From the NCBI GenBank assembly GCA_026707745.1, contig JAPOWG010000040.1, positions 55,770 through 119,769 on the forward strand: a stretch of DNA of 64,000 nucleotides, read 5' to 3'. Position numbers and translations under genes: made by a program. Of this stretch, positions 8,574 to 17,720 are shown piece by piece. Position 1 is the first letter of the stretch. Each line of letters begins with the position of its first letter. The DNA is from Chloroflexota bacterium. GTDB taxonomy: Bacteria; Chloroflexota; Anaerolineae; Aggregatilineales; Phototrophicaceae. A model generated the notes under the pieces. The model had not been told where the DNA came from. It was given only the letters and a program-made list of their open reading frames with translations, and did not search any database.

Positions 8574-9340
8574 CCGCGATTTATATCGTGGATCAGACGC
8601 AAACCGTCCAGCGTCAATTCGGGCGCGACATGGCCGATCCGCTTGATATGCGCTTTGAACACCGACGCCAGTCCGCCTGTCGCGACCACCTGGGTTTCCG
8701 CGCAATCAAGCTCCCTTAATATACGAACCAGCAGGCTGTCGATCATGCCGACGTAACCCCAGAAAATGCCGGATTGCATAGCATGGATAGTATTGCGACC
8801 AATCGGATTCGGTGGCGGTACCAGTTCCACTTTATGCAATTGGGCGGCGCGGCTAACCAGCGCATCGTGCGCGAGACCAATGCCCGGCGACAATGCGCCT
8901 CCAATGTATTCGTTATCCGCTGAAAGCACATCAAAGTTCGTTGAGGTGCCGAAGTCTACGCTGACCGCCGGCGCGCCGAAAAGTTGCGAAAGCGCCACAG
9001 CGTTGCACAGTCGATCGGCGCCGGCCTGTTCGGGCATGTCAATTGCGATGTCGATGCCCAAGGGTGTAGCGCTGTTGACCGTCAGCGCTTCAATCGTCAG
9101 ATAACGCCAAATCAATTCCTGGAAGGTGGGCGTCAACGCTGGAACAACGCTGCTCATGACAACGCCTTTGATGCTCAGATAGGCGACATCGGCTGTAGAC
9201 AGGAAATTCCGCACCAAGACCGCGTATTCGTCCGGCATCTTTTCAGTCACCGTGCGAGCGCGCCACGACAGGCGCCAACGCTCGCCGTCCCACAAGCCCA
9301 TGTGAATATTGGTATTGCCTATATCAAAAGCCAGAAGCAT
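8567..9340 (-). CDS. coaX: Type III pantothenate kinase
   Basis: It phosphorylates pantothenate, the first step of coenzyme A synthesis. The 257-residue product starts at MLLAFDIGNTN, the ASKHA-fold phosphate loop at the very N-terminus, so the longer frame upstream (to 9556) is not used. Further type III motifs are GADRLCNAVA in the middle, DFGTSTNFDV (usually DFGTATTFD) and GGALSPGIGL. Its length matches the family. It is divergent from the acetyltransferase gene at 9452. Confidence 0.92.
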   Translation of the reverse strand: MLLAFDIGNTNIHMGLWDGERWRLSWRARTVTEKMPDEYAVLVRNFLSTADVAYLSIKGVVMSSVVPALTPTFQELIWRYLTIEALTVNSATPLGIDIAIDMPEQAGADRLCNAVALSQLFGAPAVSVDFGTSTNFDVLSADNEYIGGALSPGIGLAHDALVSRAAQLHKVELVPPPNPIGRNTIHAMQSGIFWGYVGMIDSLLVRILRELDCAETQVVATGGLASVFKAHIKRIGHVAPELTLDGLRLIHDINRGK

Positions 9341-9451
9341 GAATCGGCAAACTCCCGAAGCGCAAGTCGTATCGTCCAGGCGACGCCTTTGCGATATACT
9401 ATAAGAGAATCCAGCAAAGCTGTAGACACTATCGTTTGAAGAAGACCTGTT

Positions 9452-10387
9452 ATGCAAGTTCGTCAAGCCACGCTCGATGACGCGCGCCATATCGTAGGTC
9501 TCTTTGTCAGTGGCGTTTCCCTGTGGCAGCGCATGGATGCGCGAGGAAACGTGCAAGATTTGCCCTACGATGCGCTGACAATCTACGAACGCTGGTTACA
9601 TGGCGGGGCATGGATGTCGCTGGAAACCGGAGCAATTTGGCTGAATCATCTCCTCAGTGGCAACGGCCACGCCTACGTCGTCGAAGACGAGGGGCGGATT
9701 CTGGCCTATGCCGAAGGGTTTTTCAATCGAGAATTGACGCCCATGAACAGCCATTTGCACCTCGCGCAAATGATCGTCGACGAAAGCTGCGCTGACGAAG
9801 TCCATCAGACCCTTGCGGACGCGATCTTGGCCGACGCGCGCGCGCCGGGACGTCTTTCGGTGGCTTATCCCGAGTACGACAAATCACAGGCGACATATTA
9901 TCGTACCTATTTCGGCGCCAATGAAGCGTTTCGCCTAACCCGATACAGCCTCTCGGCGCAAATCGGTCAAAGCTTCTACAAGAGCCAGGACTATGACAAT
10001 ACCAGCGCGAGCATGATCGACGGCTGGGCAATGGCTGTCGGCCGCCTGACCAGTCCGCGCGCCCAATGGGAAGCTGAGTGGCGCGAACACTGGAGAGGCA
10101 TTCCGCAGATAGTCGAACGCAGCAAATATCGACAGTACGTTAACGCATCCGGTCACGAGGCCCTCGTCTGTTTCCATCAGCAACTCTACAATACGCGCCA
10201 TGCCGAGGTATATTGCTGGTCGCCGCGCCACTTGAGCACACAACTTCTGGTGGCCATTCGGGACATGGGGCATCGCCTTGGTTTCCGCGCGCTTACCCTG
10301 GCTCTGCCGGATTCCGCCATTGATCTCTTGCCTTCAGAAACGACCAAAAACCCCAATCAACAAGTGATCGCAACCGTAAACGTCTAG
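9452..10387 (+). CDS. GNAT-family N-acetyltransferase-like protein
   Basis: The 311 residues begin with a typical GNAT strand-helix (MQVRQATLDDARHIVGLF) and continue with AYVVEDEGRILAYAEGFF, matching the first beta strands of the acetyl-CoA-binding fold. The second half is less conserved and includes WREHWRGIPQIVERSKYRQ. The acceptor is unknown. The gene stands alone, divergent from coaX. The start ATG is preceded by GAAGAAG. Confidence 0.6.
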   Translation: MQVRQATLDDARHIVGLFVSGVSLWQRMDARGNVQDLPYDALTIYERWLHGGAWMSLETGAIWLNHLLSGNGHAYVVEDEGRILAYAEGFFNRELTPMNSHLHLAQMIVDESCADEVHQTLADAILADARAPGRLSVAYPEYDKSQATYYRTYFGANEAFRLTRYSLSAQIGQSFYKSQDYDNTSASMIDGWAMAVGRLTSPRAQWEAEWREHWRGIPQIVERSKYRQYVNASGHEALVCFHQQLYNTRHAEVYCWSPRHLSTQLLVAIRDMGHRLGFRALTLALPDSAIDLLPSETTKNPNQQVIATVNV

Positions 10388-10543
10388 GGCGAGCTTTCCA
10401 GTTGCGCTCTTCGGTCCCGGAACGGGCAGGGTTTTCCGCCTTTTTCATATTGTATTGGCGCGCGGGCCTTGGCCCGCTGTAGCGATGACTGCGGCTTCGG
10501 GTTATCATCGCGGCATAATTCCTCAATCACAAGGAAGAAGGAC

Positions 10544-11965
10544 ATGCGTACGAAACAGGATATTGCCGACTGGCTCGACGAACATCAAGTCCGCTTCACA
10601 GCCATGGCAGACGAAATATGGGATAATCCCGAGTTACAGTTTCTGGAATTCAAAGCGTCGAAGCTGCAAGCGGACTTCCTGGAGTCGGAAGGCTTCCGCA
10701 TCTCTTGGGATATCGGGGGCTTAAGCACGGCCTTCGCTGCCGAGTGGGGCGAGGGCAAGCCCGTCATCGCCTTTGCCGGTGAATATGATGCCCTGCCGGG
10801 CCTGTCACAGAAGGATCAGAACAACCCTGACCCGATCACCGCGGGGGACCCGGGCCATGGTTGCGGACATAATCTCCTCGGTACGGGCTGCCTGGCAGCT
10901 GCACTTGCACTTAAGCAATGGCTGGAGAGCACAGGCCGCGCGGGCACCGTTCGCTATTATGGTTGCCCGGCCGAAGAAGGCGGCAGTGGCAAAGTCTTCA
11001 TGGGACGCGCCGGCGCATTCGACGATCTCGACGCGACCTTCAACTGGCACCCCTGGTATATCAATTCTGCCATGAAAGGCAGCATGCTTAGCGTGAACCG
11101 CTATTATTTTCGTTTCAAGGGGAAGTCGGCCCATGCCGCCGCCGACCCTTATTCCGGACGTTCCGCCCTCGACGCGCTTGAATTGATGAACATCGGCGTC
11201 AATTATCTGCGCGAGCACGTCACTGATGACGTGCGTTTGCACTATGTCATCCTCAGTGGCGGGTTGGCGCCAAACGTCGTGCCGGACTACGCCGAGAGCT
11301 ATTACTACGTGCGCGCCCACGATCCGCAAAACCTCGACGACGTCTGCCAGCGCGTGATCCGCATCGCCAAAGGCGCGGCTATGATGACCGATACCGAAGT
11401 TGAGATCGTTTACAAATCCGGCTCGACGCGCGTCCTGTCCAACGAAGTGCTGGCCGACCTGCAAACTGATGTGATGCGGGCATTGGGCGGTATCGACTTT
11501 AGCGATGAGGAGCGTGAATACGCCTCGAGAATCAATGCCCATTTCGGCGACGCCAACGTCAAGACTTTGGTCGATCGCTACGGCGTCGATCCGGGGACGG
11601 CCAAACAGCCCCTGATCGGCGATGTGCTGCCGAGCCGAGACAAGGGTGATGTTTCCCCGGGCTCAACGGACATGGGCGACATGAGCTGGTACGCGCCTTG
11701 CAGCATGTTGCAGACCGCGACCTGGGCCAGCCGCGCCGCGGCCCACTCCTGGGGCGTTGTCGCTACCGGGCGGACATCAATCGGGCACAAAGGCATGATG
11801 TACGCCGCCAAAGTGATGGCGCTGTCCGCCGCTGATCTGGTCCTGTCGCCGGAAACGCTGGCCGCCGCGCAGGCCGAGTTTAATGCCGCCGTTGCGGAGA
11901 CGCCCTACAAGTGTCCGATTCCCGATGATGTACACGGGCCGAAGCACGCGCATCCGTTGAGGTGA
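10544..11965 (+). CDS. M20-family amidohydrolase, AbgB-like
   Basis: The 473-residue metallo-hydrolase resembles the M20D group containing p-aminobenzoyl-glutamate hydrolase subunit B. Visible motifs are AFAGEYDALPGL (metal ligand region), GHGCGHNLLGTG with its zinc histidines and CPAEEGGSGKVFM with the catalytic and metal Glu residues. HAAADPYSGRSALDA belongs to the dimerisation domain. The start at 10544 has AAGGAAGAAGGA upstream; a longer frame from 10469 lacks a site. No AbgA partner is adjacent, so the substrate remains open. Confidence 0.85.
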   Translation: MRTKQDIADWLDEHQVRFTAMADEIWDNPELQFLEFKASKLQADFLESEGFRISWDIGGLSTAFAAEWGEGKPVIAFAGEYDALPGLSQKDQNNPDPITAGDPGHGCGHNLLGTGCLAAALALKQWLESTGRAGTVRYYGCPAEEGGSGKVFMGRAGAFDDLDATFNWHPWYINSAMKGSMLSVNRYYFRFKGKSAHAAADPYSGRSALDALELMNIGVNYLREHVTDDVRLHYVILSGGLAPNVVPDYAESYYYVRAHDPQNLDDVCQRVIRIAKGAAMMTDTEVEIVYKSGSTRVLSNEVLADLQTDVMRALGGIDFSDEEREYASRINAHFGDANVKTLVDRYGVDPGTAKQPLIGDVLPSRDKGDVSPGSTDMGDMSWYAPCSMLQTATWASRAAAHSWGVVATGRTSIGHKGMMYAAKVMALSAADLVLSPETLAAAQAEFNAAVAETPYKCPIPDDVHGPKHAHPLR

Positions 11966-12720
11966 TGGTGTCAAACAGTCATCGACTTCGGATTCTCTTT
12001 TGGAACATCATGCACGGTGGCGGTAGTCGCGCAAGCAAGATTGAGGTTCAGATCTTACAGTGGCAGCCGGATATTGTTGCCCTCGCCGAGTTTCGAGGTA
12101 CAGCACCTAGCAAGTCCACCGCCAAGCGCCTGTTAGAAGCGGGTTACTGTCACCAGTTGACTACTGTCGATGCCGACCATCCTTCGTGGAATGCCCTCCT
12201 CTTAGCCAGTCGCTACAAATTGACCAGCGTCAAGCTGAAAGGCGCGCCCGAGCCGGATCTCTATTGGCTGCTAGCCCAAGCGCATGCTAAGAATCCGTTT
12301 CATATTGGCGTCGTACATGCGCCATGGAGCATCTATATTGGACGGCTAGAATACTACGATGCGCTTCTGAATGTCGCGAAGAATTGGCAATACGGTCCGG
12401 GAGTAATCATTGGCGATATGAACTCAGGCATAAATGGCCTGGACGAGGAGACCGAAAACTCATTGGATTACGATAAAACTGTCATGAATCCTTTGGAATC
12501 AGCCGGCTGGCGCGACCCCTTCCGTGTCTTTCACCCGGACGTTGACGCACCTACATGGTATTCGCCTCAACAAAATGGTTTCAGGCTTGATCAAGCATTT
12601 GTGAATGACAAATTACAAGCGCACGTAAACTCTTGCGACTATGACTGGGGATCTGTTGGCGAGCGTGGAAAAGTCAGCGATCACACTGCCTTATTGCTGG
12701 ACTTCAAATTCCCCGGTTAG
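11965..12720 (+). CDS. Endonuclease/exonuclease/phosphatase family protein
   Basis: The 251 residues have the EEP (DNase I-like) fold. RILFWNIMHGGG holds the metal-binding Asn, PDIVALAEF the catalytic Glu, IIGDMNSG the Asp/Asn pair and SDHTALLLDF the final Asp-His. The family cleaves phosphodiesters or phosphomonoesters in nucleic acids or inositides; which applies here is unclear. There is no signal peptide. Its ATG overlaps the upstream stop (TGATG), indicating translational coupling with the amidohydrolase. Confidence 0.82.
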   Translation: MVSNSHRLRILFWNIMHGGGSRASKIEVQILQWQPDIVALAEFRGTAPSKSTAKRLLEAGYCHQLTTVDADHPSWNALLLASRYKLTSVKLKGAPEPDLYWLLAQAHAKNPFHIGVVHAPWSIYIGRLEYYDALLNVAKNWQYGPGVIIGDMNSGINGLDEETENSLDYDKTVMNPLESAGWRDPFRVFHPDVDAPTWYSPQQNGFRLDQAFVNDKLQAHVNSCDYDWGSVGERGKVSDHTALLLDFKFPG

Positions 12721-12730
12721 AGATATGATG

Positions 12731-13384
12731 TCAAACCAGCCGTTCATCATAGCCCAGCGCGCAAAGCTGCTCGAACGCGTCCCAAACGCGGTCAGGAATA
12801 GGCTGCGGCATCTGAAAACCCTTGTCGCCATAGACCTTGACGCGCTGGAAATCGCCAACGATGTACTGAATCAAGGCCTCACGCGGCAGATCTCCATTGA
12901 GGTAATCGGCGCAGGATATCGGCGGAGACGTCACAACAAAGTCAAAGTCGCGCCAGAGCATTTGAGCGGTCGCCAGCACTCGCCGCTCCATAAACGGCTT
13001 CTGCACCAGAATGAATGATGTGAAGTCAAGCCCTTTGCGACGGAGCAAGTCCCTGGCGCACAAGAAATTCTCGCCTGTGTTGCTGGCGCGGTTTTCCACC
13101 AAAATGCGTTCCGCCGGGACACCGAGCGCTAGCGCATGCCGCGCGAAGTAGTCGGCTTCTGGCAGGTCCCAAAAGACGCCAAGCGCCTCGTTCCGCTGGA
13201 CAACGCCGCCCGAAAACAGCAAATGAGGCGCGTAGCTCTTTTGAAACAGATCAATCGCGTAGTCCGCCACGCGGATGTCGTAGCTGCCGAGCATGAAGAT
13301 GCAATCAGCGCAGCGTAAGCGCTGACCGACGAGCATGTAGTCCCAGATGACTTGCACCAAAGAATCCAGCTTACGATCCATCAC
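12731..13384 (-). CDS. YdcF/SanA-like DUF218 protein
   Basis: The 217-residue product matches the DUF218 family: IFMLGSYDIRVADYAIDLF, LLFSGGVV, and ENRASNTGENFLCARDLL with the family's conserved E-x-x-A-x-N-T-x-E-N. Some members are membrane-anchored and act in envelope polysaccharide metabolism. This one has no evident signal or membrane helix and is probably cytoplasmic, as is E. coli YdcF, reported to bind S-adenosylmethionine. It converges with the EEP gene 10 bases away. Confidence 0.78.
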   Translation of the reverse strand: MMDRKLDSLVQVIWDYMLVGQRLRCADCIFMLGSYDIRVADYAIDLFQKSYAPHLLFSGGVVQRNEALGVFWDLPEADYFARHALALGVPAERILVENRASNTGENFLCARDLLRRKGLDFTSFILVQKPFMERRVLATAQMLWRDFDFVVTSPPISCADYLNGDLPREALIQYIVGDFQRVKVYGDKGFQMPQPIPDRVWDAFEQLCALGYDERLV

Positions 13385-13470
13385 GCGCGCCTAGTAACGA
13401 ATCTTGGGCAATTGATTTTCGAGCGTAAAACGTATTTCCCACTTTGGCTATGGGGCAGGCTAGCCAAAGG

Positions 13471-14040
13471 TCATTTGGGGAAAATATCTCCAACCCGGAT
13501 CTCAAAACCGGGCAAGACATCGCCGCCGGAGAGTATATCATTCTCGTGAAGTGTCTTGGCGCCGGACGCGGAATGGACATCGACAATTCTGTTATCGGGA
13601 TAAACCACCCACACCAATGACGTACCGGCGTTGAGGAGTTGCAAGACCTCCAGTCGAATACTAGCCGCCTCATTACTCGGCGAAATCACCTCGACCGCCA
13701 AGTCGGGGGCGACATCGATCAACCTGCTGACAAATGGATTAGGCGCTTTTGCGAAACTGACAAAGGCAATGTCGAGGCCGCGTACGGTGTCCTTGCCATC
13801 AGAATCGCGTGAAACAATGAATCCAGTTTCAGCGGCAGTGACACGTCCAAGTACATTCTGGTAGACATGATTAGCTATGTGTACGCTAAGCATCATAGTA
13901 ATCTCGCCATGTTGCCCGCTCGGTCTTGTCATCTCGACGATCTCCCCTTCCACAAGCTCAACGACGCGATCTACATATTGTGGTTGTTCAACCAGTTCGA
14001 GAAATTTCTCTGCGCTGATGAATTGCTTGTCCACGACCAT
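13471..14040 (-). CDS. Uma2-family (DUF820) endonuclease-like protein, copy 1
   Basis: The 189 residues have the PD-(D/E)XK-like DUF820 fold: LVEGEIVEM, GKDTVRGLDIAFV, DVAPDLAVEVISPSN with the E-V active-site strand and LVWVVYP. The start at 14040 (MVVDKQFIS) has GGAG upstream. Members often occur in many copies in Chloroflexota and Cyanobacteria and their biological role is unknown. A second copy follows upstream on the same strand, with a stretch of identical DNA near both 3' ends. Confidence 0.85.
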   Translation of the reverse strand: MVVDKQFISAEKFLELVEQPQYVDRVVELVEGEIVEMTRPSGQHGEITMMLSVHIANHVYQNVLGRVTAAETGFIVSRDSDGKDTVRGLDIAFVSFAKAPNPFVSRLIDVAPDLAVEVISPSNEAASIRLEVLQLLNAGTSLVWVVYPDNRIVDVHSASGAKTLHENDILSGGDVLPGFEIRVGDIFPK

Positions 14041-14168
14041 GTCAACGCTTACTCCTGCAGATGTTCGAGGCTGGAACCCTATTGTACCCATTCAGTTGGC
14101 GAAACAAAACAGCCTTGACGAATATGACCTGTTAGAATTGTAAGAACCAAGCCTAGAATGATTGTCGT

Positions 14169-14732
14169 TTACGAAGGAAATATGTCGCCGACGCGGATCT
14201 CGAAACCGGGCAAGACATCGCCGCCGGAGAGTATATCATTCTCGTGAAGTGTCTTGGCGCCGGACGCGGCGTAAGCGGCAACTGTCTTTGTCTGAGGATA
14301 GACAACCCACACCAGCGACGTACCGGCGTTGAGGAGTTGCAAGACCTTCAGTTGAATATCCGCCGCCTCATTGCTCGGTGAAATCACCTCGACCGCCAAG
14401 TCGGGGGCGACCGTCGTCCAGCCGGATGACACATGCTCGGGCGCTTTCACTTTGTTGATAAAGGCGAGGTCGAGGCCACGTACAGTGTCCTTGCCGTCTT
14501 CTCTCCGCTCAAGAACAAAACCGGTATCGCCGACGGCGACTCGACCCAGTTCATTTTCGCGCACATGGCTATAGATCCGCGAAGCCAACAGCATTAAGAT
14601 CTCGCCGTGTTCCCAGCCGGGCCTTGACATGTCTACAATCACGCCTTCCACCAACTCGACGAGGCGATCGTCAATCTGATCGACATACTCGAGAAACATA
14701 TCTGCGCTGATAAGCTGCTTTTCCAAGACCAT
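14169..14732 (-). CDS. Uma2-family (DUF820) endonuclease-like protein, copy 2
   Basis: This 187-residue paralog of the gene at 13471 shows the same motifs (LVEGVIVDM, GKDTVRGLDLAFI, VAPDLAVEVISPSNEA, LVWVVYP, VLPGFEIRVGDIFPS). Protein similarity is moderate at the N-terminus and near-complete over the last 60 residues, with 67 identical bases (14203-14269 against 13505-13571). This patchy identity suggests gene conversion after duplication. The spacer of about 130 bases leaves room for a separate promoter. Confidence 0.85.
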   Translation of the reverse strand: MVLEKQLISADMFLEYVDQIDDRLVELVEGVIVDMSRPGWEHGEILMLLASRIYSHVRENELGRVAVGDTGFVLERREDGKDTVRGLDLAFINKVKAPEHVSSGWTTVAPDLAVEVISPSNEAADIQLKVLQLLNAGTSLVWVVYPQTKTVAAYAASGAKTLHENDILSGGDVLPGFEIRVGDIFPS

Positions 14733-14785
14733 TCCGAATTCCGACTCTCAACAGTGGGCCTCACTGAACTCATTATACCCGACTG

Positions 14786-15391
14786 TTATGAAGAAATAAA
14801 CTGTTTCAAAACCTGAAAGTCTTGCTCCAGGGTCGAGCGCTGACTCGCGTTGTAGAGCGCCGCGGCGGGGTGGAAGAGCGGCACCACCGACGCTTCGCCA
14901 TATCCAGTGCGAACTCTGATGACCGTGCCGTGCACCTGGCTGATGCGCAGGCCAGCTTGCATTGAGCCGAATTGGCGCAAGATAAACTCCATGGAGAATC
15001 TGCCGAGTGTGGCGATGACCTTGGGCTGGATGATATCAATCTGCCGCTCGAGGAAAGGCGCGTAGAGTTCGATCTCGGCACGCTGCGGATCGCGATTGTT
15101 GGGCGGACGGTCCTTGACGATATTGGTCACGTAAACGTCTTCTCGCCGAACCTGGATCGAATCGAGCAAATCGTCGAGCACGCGACCCGAAGCGCCGCAA
15201 AAAGGACGGCCCTGCTCGGCCTCGTTCTTGCCCGGGGCTTCGCCAATGAACATGATATCCGCATAGTGGCTGCCCTGGCCGATGACCGGGTAATTGCCGT
15301 TGTCGACGCGGTATTGGTATAGCGGGGACTCGGTGAGATTTACGATCTCGTCACGGATTGCGCGCAAAAGATCGGTGCGAGTTGTGGCCAT
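14786..15391 (-). CDS. Uracil-DNA glycosylase, family 4-like, without Fe-S cysteines
   Basis: It would remove uracil from DNA in base-excision repair. The 201-residue protein has motif A GEAPG (50-54) with GRPFCG, VTNIVKDRPPNNRDP (89-102) and motif B HPAAALYN (174-181). Canonical family 4 enzymes hold a [4Fe-4S] cluster with an N-terminal CxxC, a Cys in VKCRPP and another about 16 residues on. Here there is no N-terminal CxxC, the second site is Asp94 and the third Tyr110. The sole Cys is Cys65. I recall similar cysteine-less sequences from Patescibacteria-type genomes, but cannot check this here. Confidence 0.85.
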   Translation of the reverse strand: MATTRTDLLRAIRDEIVNLTESPLYQYRVDNGNYPVIGQGSHYADIMFIGEAPGKNEAEQGRPFCGASGRVLDDLLDSIQVRREDVYVTNIVKDRPPNNRDPQRAEIELYAPFLERQIDIIQPKVIATLGRFSMEFILRQFGSMQAGLRISQVHGTVIRVRTGYGEASVVPLFHPAAALYNASQRSTLEQDFQVLKQFISS

Positions 15392-15687
15392 TTCGTCGCT
15401 GCCTTTCTGGCGTGACCGTTATCATTCCTAGAGCATAACAACGCCAAGCGCGTTAGGCAAAGCGCGATCACTTCGCTGTAACGACCGCAACTGAAATTCT
15501 ATCTAACAAAGGGAAAACGTCGAGAGGTCGCCCGGGTCCGATCAAGGCGCGACGCTCCATACTGGCGCAGGTGATTTCAAATTTTAGCGATTGCTTCTTG
15601 GCCCTACTTTAGCGTTATTGTGAGATTTGTCAATAGAAAAGGGGCGCAATTTGGCAAGAGATTACGACGGATTTCCAAAGTCAGACG
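15392..15687. other. Spacer without recognised features
   Basis: These 296 bases lie upstream of the glycosylase and downstream of the Nudix gene, both on the minus strand. I see no tRNA, strong hairpin or conserved frame. A promoter for the glycosylase is expected near its 5' end but no convincing boxes stand out. Confidence 0.5.
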
Positions 15688-16380
15688 CTAGTCGTCGTCG
15701 CTGGGGAGATCGCGCAACAGGACTTGTCCTTTGCGCAGCAGTCTCTTCAGCGACGGGTCGATTTCGGGGTCGAGCGCGAGCGCCTCGTCAAAGCTCAACC
15801 ACCTGATCTGAGTCGATTCGCCCGCGGCCGGCGCTATGGACTCCGGTCGTCGCGTCAATAGCAGATAGCGAAAATCGAGGTGCAGGTGCTCCGGCGTCTT
15901 GCGATTTCGCGGGATGGTATGCACATCGTAGTCGATAGGCGGGACAGCATCGGCCGCCGGGTAGAACTCGAGGTCGGTCAAGCCGGTTTCCTCACGGGCT
16001 TCGCGCAGGGCGGCGGCAGCGATATCCGTTTCGTATTCGACGTGCCCGCCCACCTGCAGCCAGCGACCCAGCCGCTTGTGAAAGTGCAGCAGCGCCCGGC
16101 GGGACGCGCGGTCGACGATCATGGCCGATGCAGTGATATGACCGACTTCGCAGCTCATGCTGAGGATATCGGGATGCTCGGCGATCAAGCGCTTGATTAG
16201 CTCGATATCCGCGGCTTCTTTGCCATCCGCCGCTTGATGCGCGTCCAGCATACGCATGATGCTCGCGTAGGTCTGTGAAAGTTGATAGCGGTAGAGATCG
16301 AGCGCTTGACCGCGCAAGGTGTCCAGCTTCTGCTCGACAGATTGATCGCGCCAGAGTGGCAGGCTAGCGTGACGAGGCAT
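15688..16380 (-). CDS. Nudix hydrolase
   Basis: It hydrolyses a nucleoside-diphosphate-linked substrate that cannot be named from sequence. The start at 16380 gives 230 residues; a GTG at 16458 is possible. An N-terminal helical region of about 75 residues is followed by the Nudix domain. The box reads GHVEYETDIAAAALRE then AREETGL: the REUxEExGU core is intact (R126 to L134), while the first Glu of the consensus (Gx5E) is Thr, with Glu one residue earlier. YRYQLSQTYASIM in the N-terminal part may be an accessory domain. Confidence 0.85.
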   Translation of the reverse strand: MPRHASLPLWRDQSVEQKLDTLRGQALDLYRYQLSQTYASIMRMLDAHQAADGKEAADIELIKRLIAEHPDILSMSCEVGHITASAMIVDRASRRALLHFHKRLGRWLQVGGHVEYETDIAAAALREAREETGLTDLEFYPAADAVPPIDYDVHTIPRNRKTPEHLHLDFRYLLLTRRPESIAPAAGESTQIRWLSFDEALALDPEIDPSLKRLLRKGQVLLRDLPSDDD

Positions 16381-16574
16381 GGTATGCGGGCTATCCGCCC
16401 CCTCCGTTGATAACAGCCGCTCGGCGCGTAATCGGCGAATATGGGCTACCGCGCTCACACAGAGCCGCTCGGCGGCAGCGAAAAGGTCACAGGAGTGTCC
16501 CGTTCACGCAAAATTGAAAGCCGTCCCGTTGCTTGAGCGTCGTGGTTTACGTAAACTGTAATGAACCTGCGCGG

Positions 16575-17720
16575 CTATCGCAAATCGCGGTTCATCATGA
16601 GAGAGAGCAAGTCCGCGCCATAGGTTGCCCGTCGCCAGGGACCCAGGCCCGGTATCCCTTCCAAGTCGTCGACGGAGGCGGGTTTGCGGCGGGCGATCGC
16701 CCACATGCTCCGCTTGCTCAAGATCACATCGGATTCCACGCCGCGCGAAAGCGCGACCTCCTTGCGCCAAGTGTGCAGCGCGGTGTAGCGATCCACGATC
16801 GTCTGAGGGATCGCCTTCCGACGCGGCGGTTGCGGCGGCGCGAGGCTTTTGTTTCCATGCGCAATCGCTTGAGAGATCTCATCGCCGTTTTGCCGCGCCA
16901 GCCACGGGGGCAGTCCCGAGACGCCGAATAGCCCTTTGCGCCCGCGCGGCGCTGTGGTTGCGAGCTTGAGCAAGGCCTTGTTCGTGATCAGCTGGTGCGA
17001 GGGACGGTCGTGGTGTCGCGCCAGTTCATCGCGCAGGATGTAGAGCTCGCGCAAGACGGCGGCCTGGCGCGGGCTCAGGTCCTTGGGTCGGCACAAATCC
17101 CAGAAGCCCTCCGGGTCAAATTCATGCGATTTGACTTCAAATGCCGTGACGTCCGCGAAGTACTCGAAGGCTTCTTCCAGGCGACCGGCGCGCTGCAACT
17201 CGCCATAGAGGATATCGCGCAAGGGCAGCAAGTAATGCGTATCCATCTGCGCGTAACGCCGGTGGCTCGCCGACAGAGGGCGCTGCGCCCAATCGTCGGT
17301 CTGGTGCTTTTTGCTGTGGCGGACGCCCAGCAGGTCCTCCAGCATGTTGCCCAAGCCGATGCGCGCGTAACCGCAGACGCGGGCCGCAGCCATAGTATCG
17401 AAGACGGGATGCACATCGAAATCATAATCGCGCTTGAGACAGATCAGATCGTATTCCGAGGCATGAAAGACCTTCTCGATCTGTGGATCGGCGAAGACAG
17501 GGCCCAAGGCGCTGATATCGGCGATGCGCAGCGGGTCGATCAAGACGTCCCGGCCCGGCGTCGAGAGTTGGATTAGGCAGGTCTGGCCGCGATAGGCGTG
17601 CAGGCTGTTCGATTCGGTATCGCAAGCGATGCGGGGCTCCCCACGCAGGGAATCGACCAGTTGATCCAGGTCGCGCTCCGCGTCGATGTAGGCTGCCGCG
17701 GCCAGCGAGGGCGCAGTCAT
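16575..17720 (-). CDS. rnd: Ribonuclease D
   Basis: This 3'-5' exoribonuclease acts in tRNA and stable RNA processing. The 381-residue protein has the DEDDy domain: ACDTES (Asp34, Glu36), HASEYDLICLKRDY, and HRRYAQMDTHYLL with the catalytic Tyr-x3-Asp. An HRDC-like C-terminal part follows (ILRDELARHHDRPSHQLI and PGLGPWRR). The ATG at 17720 overlaps the corA stop by 4 bases (ATGA). The frame stays open upstream to 19256 only by chance across corA. Confidence 0.92.
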   Translation of the reverse strand: MTAPSLAAAAYIDAERDLDQLVDSLRGEPRIACDTESNSLHAYRGQTCLIQLSTPGRDVLIDPLRIADISALGPVFADPQIEKVFHASEYDLICLKRDYDFDVHPVFDTMAAARVCGYARIGLGNMLEDLLGVRHSKKHQTDDWAQRPLSASHRRYAQMDTHYLLPLRDILYGELQRAGRLEEAFEYFADVTAFEVKSHEFDPEGFWDLCRPKDLSPRQAAVLRELYILRDELARHHDRPSHQLITNKALLKLATTAPRGRKGLFGVSGLPPWLARQNGDEISQAIAHGNKSLAPPQPPRRKAIPQTIVDRYTALHTWRKEVALSRGVESDVILSKRSMWAIARRKPASVDDLEGIPGLGPWRRATYGADLLSLMMNRDLR

